DNA of 64,000 bases. Source: Paraphaeosphaeria minitans. Lineage: Eukaryota > Ascomycota > Dothideomycetes > Pleosporales > Didymosphaeriaceae. Both the position numbers and the translations under genes were made by a program. This document shows positions 1 to 9,982 of this stretch, piece by piece. The DNA is taken from contig WJXW01000001.1 of the NCBI GenBank assembly GCA_015832175.1, forward strand, positions 868,001 through 932,000, read 5' to 3'. Each line of letters begins with the position of its first letter. Positions within the stretch are counted from its first letter, which is position 1. The notes beneath the pieces are model-generated. The model was given only the letters and a program-made list of their open reading frames with translations, did no database searches and was not told the origin of the DNA.

Positions 1-924
1 GGGATGGGAGGAAGGGAGAAGTACCTTCGTTCAGTTTGGCTTCGGGGTCTTTGAGGATGTTGCCGGTGATGCATGGTTTGTCGGTGCTGCTGGCGATGCG
101 GTCCTTCAGCCCTTTGAGCAAGTAGTCCAGATACACGTCTCTCCTCTCCCTGAACGTGATCGCGTCTCTGGTCTGCTTAGGGAACAGCCGCAGCAGCGGG
201 ATGTAATCCTGCCAGTTATTGCTCGTGCTTCTGAAGTTGCTCACTCCTCTCTCCACGTCCGTGATCTCATGCAGCAACTTGTCATCTTTGTCGCCATCGA
301 TTCGGTATCCGTAGTTTAGTGTAAGCGACGTGTTGAGCGCATATCGCTGCCAGTACGCACGCGGATCGAGGTCGATCTCCCCACCTTTGGAGTCAGCAAG
401 CAGCTCTTTGATGCTGACATTGGATTCGAGGTCGATGTGGGGCATGTACGACTGTACGGCTGGGCGGTTGAGTGCGGTGGCGGCGGCCTTGCGGCGGTTT
501 TTGCAAGACTCGTCCCAGGGGGAGGTTCCAATGGTGAAGCCCTGGGAGGAGGAGACGACGGTGTGGAAGGTGTGCAGGGTGGGGCGCGAGATCAGGGCGG
601 ACTGGTGTGTGATCCAGAAGTGGCGAACTGAGTCAAAGGTATTTGCGAAGACGATTCTCTGGAATTATGGTCAGGGCGAAGAGGATACAAATGGAAGGAA
701 CGTACCTTGTTGCCCATTCGCACCTGGAAGACGGGCCCGTACTTCTTCACCCAGCCCTGAGCGACTTTCGCATGGTTCTCTCCAAGCTCGTACAAGCTGC
801 CAAACAATGGCAGTCCTTTGACCTCTGGAAGTCCCTTGATGTGTGGTTGATCCGTTCCATAAAGCAACCGATACAGGAAAAAGGACACCACGGCTGCAGC
901 CGCAACATAGACTGCCAAAGTCAT
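1..924 (-). CDS. CYP504-family cytochrome P450, phenylacetate hydroxylase type (5' part only)
   Basis: Exons 706-924 and 25-658, with a 47-nt intron (659-705). A further GT donor at position 24 leads out of the window, so the heme-binding C-terminus is missing. The protein opens with a membrane anchor (MTLAVYVAAAAVVSFFLYRL), then a proline-rich hinge and the segments KYGPVFQVRMGNK and SRPTLHTFHTVVSSSQGFTIG, which I recognise as typical of the fungal CYP504 family (A. nidulans PhacA/PhacB). These ER enzymes hydroxylate phenylacetate or 3-hydroxyphenylacetate on the way to homogentisate. The neighbours fahA and hmgA complete that route, which supports the call. I cannot separate the phacA from the phacB type. 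An upstream in-frame ATG at 1203 would translate the promoter repeat and add an unlikely N-terminus, so the start at 924 is preferred. Confidence 0.85.
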
Positions 925-991
925 GACTTGGTTCGTAACGCTGACCAGAATGCGGGAAAGGAAAGGAAAGGAAGTTACAATGAGGTTGAAC

Positions 992-1139
992 GATTTGGAG
1001 CTACGTAGGAGGGATAGCAATCTTGAATGATTTGGAGCCACGTACGAGGGATAGCAATGTTGAATGATTTGGAGCCACGTACGAGGGATAGCAATGTTGA
1101 ATGATTTGGAGCTACGTAGGAGGGGTAGCAATCTTATAC
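992..1139. repeat. 37-bp tandem repeat, four copies, upstream of the CYP504 gene
   Basis: Copies begin at 992, 1029, 1066 and 1103 with exact 37-bp spacing, each opening with GATTTGGAGCYACGTA. Outer copies carry GCTACGTAGGA and inner copies GCCACGTACGA. The array starts 68 bp upstream of the P450 ATG, so it lies in its promoter or 5' UTR. Confidence 0.9.
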
Positions 1140-1732
1140 CTAGGCACTCTGCGACAAGACGTGGAGTGGAGCAAGTTTGGCAATGACCTCGCCGCATCAC
1201 CATCCGATCCTGGCGTCAGTCCGCGGCTAAGGTACACAGCAAAACATCCTGTCTCATTGAGGGCCAATTACTGCCCTCTCAATCGATGAACTGTGGCCTC
1301 GGATGTCCATAAGGATCGTCTGCGACCCGAGTGATGTCCGATGCATAGGTGCAAAAGCGGGGCTACAACGGAATCTGGCCGCTCACTACCTAGGTACCGT
1401 AGCGCGATGCGGAGCGCTGAGGTAGTGACAGCACCTGGCGGGGTAGACTAGGCCCTTGGCCTGCATCAATGTTGTTGTATTCTCGATAAAGGTCACTTAT
1501 TAGAAATGGGATGGTGAGTTCGTACGAGGTGGGCATCATCTCCGTGTCGGAATCGTAGTGTGCGGAGACTTTCCGTCAGCAAGGACAGCCAGCAAAATGT
1601 ACGAAGCACACCTAGACTAGCCCGATTGAACAATGGCAACAACGGTCGGGCAGACTCGTGCTTTTTCGACATTGACTGCTTCCTCTATCCCAACGAGTCT
1701 ATAGGTACTTGCATCTACATAAACATGGCTGG
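1140..1732. other. Intergenic, CYP504 to fahA
   Basis: No credible gene seen. Contains scattered CCTAGGTA-type words (1390-1400, 1700-1707) of a kind also frequent in the minisatellite zone at 7.8-9.0 kb. It covers the fahA 3' end. Confidence 0.5.
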
Positions 1733-3082
1733 CTAGTAGCCAAGATTCAACGCCGGCTCTATCTTGCCGGTGACTTGACCAAACCCAACCAGGGCCTCTT
1801 CATCAGTCCCGCAGACGCCCGTGAACGTGACCTCGTCACCGTCTTGCAAGAAGGTCCGCTCTTCGTCACCGACCTTGAACGGCTTCGTCCCGCCTTCGGT
1901 GCCCTCGAGCAGACAACCATATTCTCCCGCAGCCGTGCCGCTTATTGTTCCCGAGCCAAGCAGATCGCCAGTTTGCAGGTTACAGCCAGTGGATGTATGG
2001 TGGGCCAGACACTGGGGGAAGGACCAGAGGAGATGCCGGCCGTTTGAGTTGGCGACGGTGGCCGTGCTGCCAGAGGTTGCTGCTGGATGTCAGTCTTGGT
2101 CACATTTGGCGGGCGAAGAAAGCTTACTCTTCAAATCGACCTTCAATTGGATATCATACACAGTTCTATCGTCTTTCTCTTTGAGGTAAGACAGAACCTC
2201 CTTGTCGTTTTCGATGCCCCTCACCTTGAAAGGCTCGAGAGCATCTATCAGGACAACCCAGGTGCTGATACTGCTGCCAAAGTTCTTCGCGTTGAAAGGG
2301 CCCAAAGGAATGTATTCCCACGACTGCACATCTCTTGCTGACCAGTCGTTCAACATGACGAGCCCAAACAAATTGTCCTCGGCCTGACCAATCGGCACAG
2401 GCTCTCCCATCTTGTTCGGCTTGCAGACAAACGCGCCTAGCTCGAGCTCATAGTCGAGTTTCTTGATCTGGGTGTAAACGGGGACCTTTTCGTCTGCAGC
2501 TGGGTTTGGCAAGAACTGACCGTGCGGACGGTGGATCAGCGTGCCCGACGGGACGATGGAAGAGGCTCGGCCGTGATAACCCACAGGGAGGTATTTGTAG
2601 TTGGGGTTCAAGGCGTTGGCTGGCCCACGAAACATGACACCGCAGTTGTAGGCATGGTTCAGGCCCACGAAGAAATCGGTATAGTCACCAATCTTGAACG
2701 GCAGATGTTTTAGGACATGTTTCAAAGGAAACAGTGCCTGCTTTTGCAATGCTATATTGTTCTTCAAGACGTCGGGATACGGTGTGTCTTCGGCAAAAAC
2801 GCTCTGGATGTACTTTCGGACAACCGAGTGAATTGGGCGGCCAAGGGCAGCGAAGGAGTTTAGCGAAGGCTCGGAGAATACAGCCTGGTGTGGCTGGATG
2901 GTGGAAAGAGCGGAGAAGCCATTGTTCGCAGCAAAGGCTTCGAGGTCCAGGGCATGGTCGCCAATGGCAACTGCAACACGCGGAGAACTGGACGTCGTGG
3001 TTGAGATGATGCCGAAGGGGATGTTGGCAAGCGAGAAGTGCGAGCCACGGGGGATGGTGAACCACGAGCGAAGGGCAGGCAT
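1733..3082 (-). CDS. fahA: Fumarylacetoacetase
   Basis: Exons 2128-3082 and 1733-2082 (434 aa). The intron of about 45 nt ends in a CAGCAG tandem acceptor, so a one-residue splice variant is possible. The enzyme cleaves fumarylacetoacetate to fumarate and acetoacetate, the last step of tyrosine, phenylalanine and phenylacetate breakdown. Visible family blocks are DYTDFFVGLNHAYNCGVMFR (catalytic Asp and His region), ELELGAFV (metal-binding glutamates), NDWSARDVQSWEYIPLGPFN with the following KNFGSS, and in exon 2 HHTSTGCNLQTGDLLGSGTI. The start MPALRSWFTIPRGSHFS matches the usual N-terminus; the open frame extends further upstream but that part has no homology-like features. It is divergent from hmgA with a 458-bp shared promoter. 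Confidence 0.95.
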
Positions 3083-3540
3083 GGTGAGGCTACGGACGGA
3101 AGTAGTTCGAGCCAGTGTTCCTGTTCTCGAGAAGGCCAACGCAGGCGGCACAAGTAGCGGGCATGGTCTTGAGTCTTGACAAGCCGACTCGGGCGGTTGG
3201 TGACGGAATGCGGATGGAAGGCGGGGGATATGAACGGGCGCTAGCGACTGGGCCAGGGTAGCGCGCAACAATTCCGCTGCAGCATCGCGCGCCACGACTC
3301 CACGCCTCCGCTTTGTGCACGGAATCGCAAGCCGTCCTAAGCCGCAATTCCAGCAGCCATGGCCTTGCGTTCGGCCGACGCCTATGACGATCCCCACACC
3401 CACCTGCATCCCAGGAACAAGCTGCAGCCGCTGCTTTAAAAAACTACCCATCCGCCGGACGACGGTCCCTGAGAGCGCTGTGCCCTTGACCAAGTGCAAA
3501 CTCGAGGACTCGTTCGACCCAGACTACACCGACATCCACG
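3083..3540. promoter_or_regulatory. Divergent promoter region fahA / hmgA
   Basis: 458 bp between the two start codons. The two enzymes catalyse consecutive arms of one pathway (the isomerase maiA is not in the window), so co-induction from this region is expected by inference. I could not assign a specific operator. Confidence 0.6.
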
Positions 3541-5017
3541 ATGCCTTCCTCACAGTTCGCCCACAGAGAAAAGTATCGCTACCAGAATGGCTTCAACTCC
3601 TACCATGAGTGCGTTTCTCAAACATTCTTCAACCTGATCCCATCAACTAACATGTGAAAGGTCCGAAGCTGTGGAGGGAGCCCTACCAATAGGCGCAAAC
3701 TCCCCCCAGAAACCACCGTATGGTCTCTACGCCGAGAAGCTCTCCGGGACCGCCTTCACTGCCCCGCGACACGAGAACCAGCAGACATGGATGTACCGTG
3801 TACTGCCTTCATGCGGGCACAGCAACTTCGAGCCCCGCGAATCCTCCACATACAACACCAACCCCGAGAACAAGCCATACGAGAAGATCCACCACATTCC
3901 CAACCAGCTCCGATGGGACCCCTTCGACCTCGACGAGACGGTGGACTGGGTGCACTCGCTACACCTGGTCGCCGGTGCTGGTGACCCTACCATGAAACAG
4001 GGTCTTGGCATGTACATCTATGCAGCAGGAAAGAGCATGGACGCGAAAGAGGCTTTCTATTCAGCCGACGGAGACTTCCTCATAGTACCTCAGCATGGCG
4101 TGCTAGATATTCGCACCGAGCTTGGTCGTTTACTCGTGCGACCAAACGAGATCTGCGTTATCCCACGCGGCATCAAGTACCGCGTAGATCTTCCCGAGGG
4201 ACCGGTGCGAGGCTACATTCTCGAACTATACCAAGGCCACTTCCAGCTGCCAGAGCTGGGCCCCATTGGCTCCAACTGTCTTGCGAATGCACGCGATTTC
4301 CAGGCGCCAATTGCGGACTTTGACGAAGATACCGAGACTGAATGGCACGTCCTGTGCAAATTTGCTGGCCATCTCTTCTCCGCTAGCCAAGGACACACGC
4401 CTTTCGATGTTGTTGCCTGGCACGGCCTCTACTACCCATACAAGTACGACTTGGGCCGCTTCAACACGATAGGCAGCGTCTCGTTCGACCACCCAGACCC
4501 CTCCATCTACACCGTCTTGACCGCACAGTCAGACCACCCCGGCACCGCAGTGGCCGACTTTGTCATCTTCCCGCCGCGGTGGCTCGTTGCAGAAGACACA
4601 TTCCGGCCGCCGTGGTACCACCGCAACACCATGTCTGAGTTCATGGGTCTGATCCAAGGGCAATATGACGCCAAAACCGGCGGTGGATTCCAGCCCGCCG
4701 GCGCTTCACTACACAACGTGATGGCAGGCCACGGTCCAGATGCTTCTACCCACGAAAAAGCATCTAATGCTCCGTTGCAGCCGCACAAGGTCGGCGAGGG
4801 AAGCATGGCGTTCATGTTCGAGAGCTGCCTGATGGTCGGCGTGACCGACTGGGGCCTCAAAAAGTGCAAGAAGATCCAGGAGGGATACAATGCAGAGAGC
4901 TGGGAGCCGCTCAAGCCGCACTTCAAGAGGCCCGCTCCAGCGAAAATTGACAATGGCGTCAGTGAGAAGGACGGCGTGATTGGCGACATGGCGCAGGTGC
5001 CTCACTGGACGTCCTGA
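3541..5017 (+). CDS. hmgA: Homogentisate 1,2-dioxygenase
   Basis: Exons 3541-3608 and 3661-5017 (474 aa), intron 52 nt. Exon 1 gives [20 protein letters not shown] followed by YHE, and exon 2 continues [20 protein letters not shown], the classical start of the family. The iron ligands of human HGD (His335, Glu341, His371) correspond to His343 in [10 protein letters not shown], Glu349 in the same motif, and His380 in [10 protein letters not shown]. The enzyme opens the homogentisate ring to maleylacetoacetate in the cytosol. With fahA and the CYP504 P450 it forms a catabolic mini-cluster comparable to the A. nidulans fahA-hmgA arrangement. Length is slightly above the usual 440-450 aa; the extra lies in an acidic and Lys-rich C-terminal tail. 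Confidence 0.96.
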
Positions 5018-5386
5018 AGGCAGAATAAGCTAGCGTCGTTTTGTTGTAACGTGCAGTATATCCCTCATCTAATGCGATGCATTCCCAGACTGTCTTGAAA
5101 TCCGTTGTGACGATGGTCGCTTGCGAGCAGGTAGACTACCTACAGCGACACCCTTGTTGTCAACCTAATTGCCGAATCAGGGAACGTCTAGCCTTCCAAC
5201 CCCAAATGAGTCGAACTGAGTGAGCAAGTGCACGCACGTACAGCCACGAATCGATCACTACAATAAAACGCAAAGAGCCCTCTGATCTTGCGTCCTCACA
5301 CAACCAAATCATTCCATCCATCATTTACCCTGGATCCCCAGAACAGCAAAAAGACTACTACCTAGATATTCACGCCTCCCCACCAA
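5018..5386. other. Intergenic, hmgA to RtcB-like gene
   Basis: hmgA 3' UTR and promoter of the RtcB-like gene. No further gene seen; includes a CTACCTAGATA word at 5358-5368 shortly before the next ATG. Confidence 0.5.
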
Positions 5387-7234
5387 ATGAGCCGGCAAGC
5401 TTCGCGACGCCCGCCAACGCGGATAACAATCGCACTCAACGCCCGCCAAACGCAACGAGCGCCCCTCCTCCTGCCCGCCAACGCAAGCACAGACCCGAGC
5501 TCGCCCACCTCGATCCGCAAGCTCGTCTTCAAAGCCGCGCAGGCCAAGCTGCGCATCGGGAAGCCGTCACGCGTTTTCGTGGCCGGATTCGGCGCCGAGC
5601 TCGTGGGCGAAGAGGACTGGGAACGAGGCGTGCGGAATGATGTCTCGCTGTTGATTTCGGCGGGGGAGGATTACATCGGCGTGATCAGGGATGCGGGCGT
5701 GCATCGTGAGTTTTCACCTTTCCTCTCCTCTCCTCCCGTTTACTTTCCTCTGCTCTCCTCTCCTTTCCGCCTCCCGTGAACTGCAACCCCACAACATGCT
5801 ATTCTGCAATGTCGGTCATCACAAGCTGAACGGCTCCATAGCAAAAGCCAACCCAACCTGCCCGATCCACAACCTCGCCTCCGCCGCTGCCCTCGACGAG
5901 CACGCCCTCACCCAGCTCCGAACCACCGCACACAGCCTCCCCGGCCTCGTCCACGCCGTCGGCCAGCCGAACCTACACCCCGGCACCAAGTTTCCCATCG
6001 GCGCGGTGTTTGTGTCGCAGAGGTGGATCCACCCACCGCTGATTGGCGGCGACATCGGGTGCGGGATGGCGTGGTACAGGACGCGGCTGTCGAGGGGGCA
6101 GGTGGAGGGTGATAGGGGAAGGAAGGTTGCTGAGAAGCTGAGAGGGATGGAGGGGGCGTGGCGGACGGCGGAAGCGAGGGAGAGGTGGTTGGAGGATGAG
6201 TGGGGGATGTGTGGGGCGGGCGAGGAGTGGGATGGGAGCGTGGGGACGATTGGGGCGGGGAATCATTTCGCGGAGATTCAGGTGGTGGAAGAGGTGGAAG
6301 AGGGATGTGGGCTTGCGGAGGGCGAGGTGGTGAGTTCGGATTCGTGCTGGTGATGTGGTATCGAAGTGTGCGTGCTGACTTGTACCTAGGTTTTGCTTGT
6401 GCGCTCGGGGTCGAGAGGGTATGGGTCGAGTATCTTGAAAAAGTACACCGCTGAGGGGCAGGTCAGCCTGAAAGAAGATAGTGCAGAGGCGAAGGAGTAT
6501 CTCAAGGAGCACGACAGTGCGTGTCGGTGGGCAAAGGCAAACCGCAACCTCATCGCGCTACGCTTTCTGAGCTGTCTCGAGCCGGGCGAGCCAGCCTGGA
6601 GCTTGGGCAAGAAGGACGCACATGTCGAGGACATCCACGATGCTGTTGCTTGTGCGATGCGAAAGCCGAGCTGAGCGCTCGCCGCGTGGTCGATATATGG
6701 CACAACAACGTCGAGCGGACCAAATGGCCGCCCGTCGTAGCCACAAGCGAAGACACGAACGAACGAACGGCTTCTTCCCCCTCTCCAGGGATCGACGCCT
6801 ACATCCACCGCAAAGGCGCAGCACCCACCCTCTCCCCCGGCACATGCCTCCCTCTTTCCATCCTCCCACTCCCCGGCTCGCGCGGAACGCCGACTCTCAT
6901 TCTCGCTCCGCAATTCCCCTCGTCCACCTCTCGTGGTCTCGACAATGCAGTTTCCCTGGCCCACGGCGCCGGCCGGAGCATGTCGCGCGCCAAAGCGCTG
7001 TCGACGCTCAGCCAGAAGTACCAGGCATCGAGTCTGCTTGAGCCGAGAGGCGGCAAGGGCACATGGGTGGTGTGCGAGGCGAAGGATCTCGTGTTCGAAA
7101 AGGCGGCAGAGGCGTACAAGGATGTTGAGGCTGTGGGCGCGAATTTGGTGGCATTTGGGGCAGCGAGGAGGGTTGGGTGGTGCAGGGCGAGGGTCAGTTA
7201 CAAGTGCAGAGATGAGAGGGGTGGTGGAAGATGA
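5387..7234 (+). CDS. RtcB-family RNA ligase (PrfH-coupled type) with N-terminal ubiquitin-like extension
   Basis: Model: exons 5387-5705, 5842-6329, 6390-6623, 6671-7234 (534 aa). RtcB joins RNA 2',3'-cyclic phosphate to 5'-OH ends. The RtcB core spans about residues 108-530. Motifs: GGDIGCGM (Asp177, Cys180), GTIGAGNHF (His248), SGSRGYG, DIWHNN (His358) and LAHGAGRSMSR (His445, the guanylylated histidine of the family). The segments YLKEHDSACRWAKANRNLIA, IHRKGAAPT and LPGSRGT are those of the bacterial release-factor-H-coupled subfamily. Residues 43-99 form an additional domain (IRKLVFKAAQAKLRI ... LLISAGEDYIGV) resembling ubiquitin-like or doublecortin-like folds. Odd points: the ligand His before SGSRG is Arg274, and exon 3 must shift frame before VVDIW, either by a 47-nt intron with a weak GTCGAG donor (6624-6670) or a real frameshift. 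Function in fungi is unknown to me. Confidence 0.85.
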
Positions 7235-7787
7235 ACAGCCGAGGGCGAGCGGTTTTTGTCAGGAAGGAATGCAATCAGTGCCGTGAGAGGCTTTTGTCGT
7301 GCATTTGGACCCTGTGCAGTTTGCGATAGAATGGTACCCTTGGATACCTAGCGTCGTCGAAACCTGGTGCCCTCGTTTGCTGCTCTGAGTAGGTACCTGC
7401 CGATATGATTTAGCATGGTTGTCATTCGAGGAGATGGGCTTCAGGCTGTTGGACTTGCTAGGAGGTGAGTTGAAATTCTTTGTCCAAGGCCGTGTGGCGT
7501 TCGCGCGTGGCCGCAAGCGACATCGTGTTCCAATGCCGTGCCACAGCCAACTGTTGACCAGCAACGGTCGTCACGGCGTAGGTACCATGGTTGCACATGT
7601 TCCTCCATGTGCATGCACATTGCATATCCGTCTCCTGCCAATCTCATTCCCTCCCCCCGCCACGAACGTGGATTCTGGCGTTACCTGGTGATACTCAGGA
7701 ATGAAGATATCGTGTGGTTCTTGGTGAGCCCATTTGAGCTGGATAGCGCAAGATTACTGGCACCGTCCCTATATGAAAGCTCCGTGG
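7235..7787. other. Intergenic, no gene seen
   Basis: 3' flank of the RtcB-like gene. Short frames only, no recognisable protein or RNA. Confidence 0.4.
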
Positions 7788-8046
7788 TCTCTCTCGCGTT
7801 GGGTGCATGCCTAGGTACTTGTTTGAGCCTTTCGCCTCTCTCGCGTTGGGTGCATGCCTAGGTCCCGGTACTTGTTTGAGCCTTTCGTCTCTCTTGCGTT
7901 GGGTGCATGTCTAGGTCCCGGTACTTGTTTAAGCCTTTCGTCTCTCTTGCGTTGGGTGCATGCCTAGGTACCGGTACTTGTTTGAGCCTTTCGTCTCTCT
8001 TGCGTTGGGTGCATGTCTAGGTACCGGTACTTGTTTGAGCCTTTCC
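7788..8046. repeat. 53-bp minisatellite, five copies
   Basis: GCGTTGGGTGCATG recurs at 7796, 7843, 7896, 7949 and 8002. The last three steps are 53 bp; the first is 47 bp because copy 1 lacks a CCCGGT insert. Copies contain CCTAGGTACC or CTAGGTCCCGG. Differences between copies are mostly C/T. Confidence 0.9.
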
Positions 8047-8252
8047 GGATCTTGGATGGATTTCACCCCTCTGCATTGCGGCCGGGCTTCGATGCTCCCA
8101 CCTGTCTGCATTGCGGCTGTGCTCGGATAGGTACCTACTCCCAGCCGCCGACTCTTGGATCGATTCCACCTCCTAATCTGCTGTCGTCGGTACGGCAGGG
8201 TCTCGATATTGCACTGCGTCAGGCGGCTACTCTACATGCTGGGCGCTCGTCT

Positions 8253-8275
8253 TACCTACCTACCTACCTACCTAC
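8253..8275. repeat. (TACC)n microsatellite
   Basis: About six TACC units in a row, followed by TACGAC. Confidence 0.85.
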
Positions 8276-8514
8276 GACTTTTGATGCTGGTTCCTTTCGA
8301 GCGGAAGCGGGACCTAGGTTTCGCTACGATGGCGGATACCTGCGATGGCGCAAATGTCTGCGCTATTCATGTGCCCTGAAACGATAGCACAGTCGGTGTT
8401 GTGTTCGGAGATGGATACCTACGATCGGGGTTGTCGGCGATCTATTTGGGGTAAAAAGGAGATGACCTGCACCCTGCCTGGCACACTCTAACGGCGGGTG
8501 AGCAGTAGACGAAG

Positions 8515-8725
8515 CTTGTTTTCCCAGACGACAACCGGGCAGCCATGTTGGCTCTTGCATCGAAGCCGCTTTCCCAGACGACCTGCATCCAAGCCGCTCT
8601 CCCAGGCGACCATGTTGCCTCTTGCATCCACCGCTCTCCCAGGCGACCATGTTGCCTCCTTCATCCACCGCTCTCCCAGGCGATCATGTGACCATGTTGC
8701 CTCCTGCATCCAAGCCGCTTGCGCT
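8515..8725. repeat. Degenerate 37-bp minisatellite
   Basis: CCGCTCTCCCAGGCGA-type units begin at 8594, 8631 and 8668 (37-bp steps) with diverged flanking copies such as CCGCTTTCCCAGACGA at 8566. Each unit includes CATGTTGCCTC and TGCATCCA. Confidence 0.8.
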
Positions 8726-8798
8726 TACAGACGGAATGTGAAAAGTCGCACAACGGCGCAGCACTTGCTCCTCACAGCCACCGGTGCCTAGCCGCTGT

Positions 8799-8958
8799 GT
8801 ACCTCAGTGTTGCTCCCACAACCACCTGTAGGTACCTCAGTGTGCTCCCACAACCACCTGTAGGTACCTCAGTGTGCTCCCACAACCACCTGTAGGTACC
8901 TCAGTGTGCTCCCACAACCACCTGTAGGTACCTCAGTGTTGCTCCCACAACCACATGT
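8799..8958. repeat. 32-bp minisatellite, about five copies
   Basis: GTACCTCAGTGTGCTCCCAC units repeat in 32-33 bp steps (8799, 8832, 8864 and onward), nearly identical; first and last copies carry one extra T. Confidence 0.9.
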
Positions 8959-9246
8959 ACTATGTAGCCGCTGTCATGGTTGCTGCGCCTGCGCCCGTGT
9001 TCAGCATAGCGCCAAGGGCGGCCACAACCTTGCATTCGCGACGGCGACGCTGCAGATTCGTCGGGCTCGACGTGTTTCGAAACCTGACGCCCTGGCGCAA
9101 AGCTTGTTTGCGCATGCGGCATGGGTGTGGGCGCCAAAAGACATGTTCCGAACGACACGACCACTCGCGGGACGTTTGGAGAAACGAGGTGCTTTACCTC
9201 CCTACGCGTCGCCAATTACCCGGCGAGTACCTACTGCAGACATGCT

Positions 9247-9560
9247 GCGGAGCCTGTCTATGCAGATTCCCACGGCCAGCCATGCCATGGAGCCTGTCTA
9301 TGCCAGATTTCAACGGCCAGCCATGCCATGGAGCCTGTCTATGCAGATTTCAACGGCCAGCCATGCCATGGAGCCTGTCTATGCCATATTTCAACGGCCA
9401 GCCATGCCATGGAGCCTGTCTATGCCATATTTCAACGGCCAGCCATGCCATGGAGCCTGTCTATGCCATATTTCAACGGCCAGCCATGCCATGGAGCCTG
9501 TCTATGCCATATTCCAACGGTCAGGCATGCCACGGAGCGTGTCCATGCCAGACTGCCGAG
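9247..9560. repeat. 41-bp minisatellite, eight copies
   Basis: AGCCTGTCTATG recurs at 9251, 9291, 9332, 9372, 9413, 9454 and 9495, with a diverged eighth copy at 9536. Each unit contains the palindrome-like GCCATGCCATGG. A 40-41 bp period is not a multiple of three, so long frames through the array are artefacts. Confidence 0.9.
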
Positions 9561-9982
9561 GACTAGCAATTCCTTCGGGAAAGACACTGGTCAGACAGTC
9601 CGCAGTGCGCGCTCGATCCGCAAACATGGCATTCCGGCCTGCCAGGACTCAGCAGTCACACCAGCCTCCACGTCTGAGCGGGCTGCGTGTCTGTGTTTGT
9701 GTGGCGCAAGGCTGGTCGTTTGTACCTACCTACTGCTGCAGGTGCGACCGCCCTCCACACGGCCGAATCACCATCTACCTATTTACACCCGCCGCCCCTG
9801 CCCCATTTCCCTTCCCCTTTCCCTTTCCCTTTCCAACATCACATTGCCTTATATTCCCGGCACACCCTCGCTCTTCTCTCCACCCACACCTACAGTCGCT
9901 TCGATCCTAATTGCACTCGCTCGGCTTCTGCAGTTGCCAGCTCAAGACAACCTTGCTACCTTCATCGACGACAATCGCTACC
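9561..9982. promoter_or_regulatory. Promoter region of the Cu-only SOD gene
   Basis: Pyrimidine-rich CCTTTCC tract at about 9805-9835 followed by TTATATTCCC near 9848, typical of fungal core promoters, ending in the leader before the ATG at 9983. Confidence 0.5.

Noticed and set aside
925..1203. N-terminal extension of the P450
   Set aside because: It would translate the 37-bp repeat array; the membrane anchor begins right at the ATG at 924.
3083..3499. N-terminal extension of fumarylacetoacetase
   Set aside because: The frame is open to 3499 but the extra 139 residues have no family similarity; the normal start is at 3082.
7788..9560. Repeat arrays as a CRISPR
   Set aside because: Units are contiguous tandem repeats without unique spacers, in a fungal nuclear sequence.
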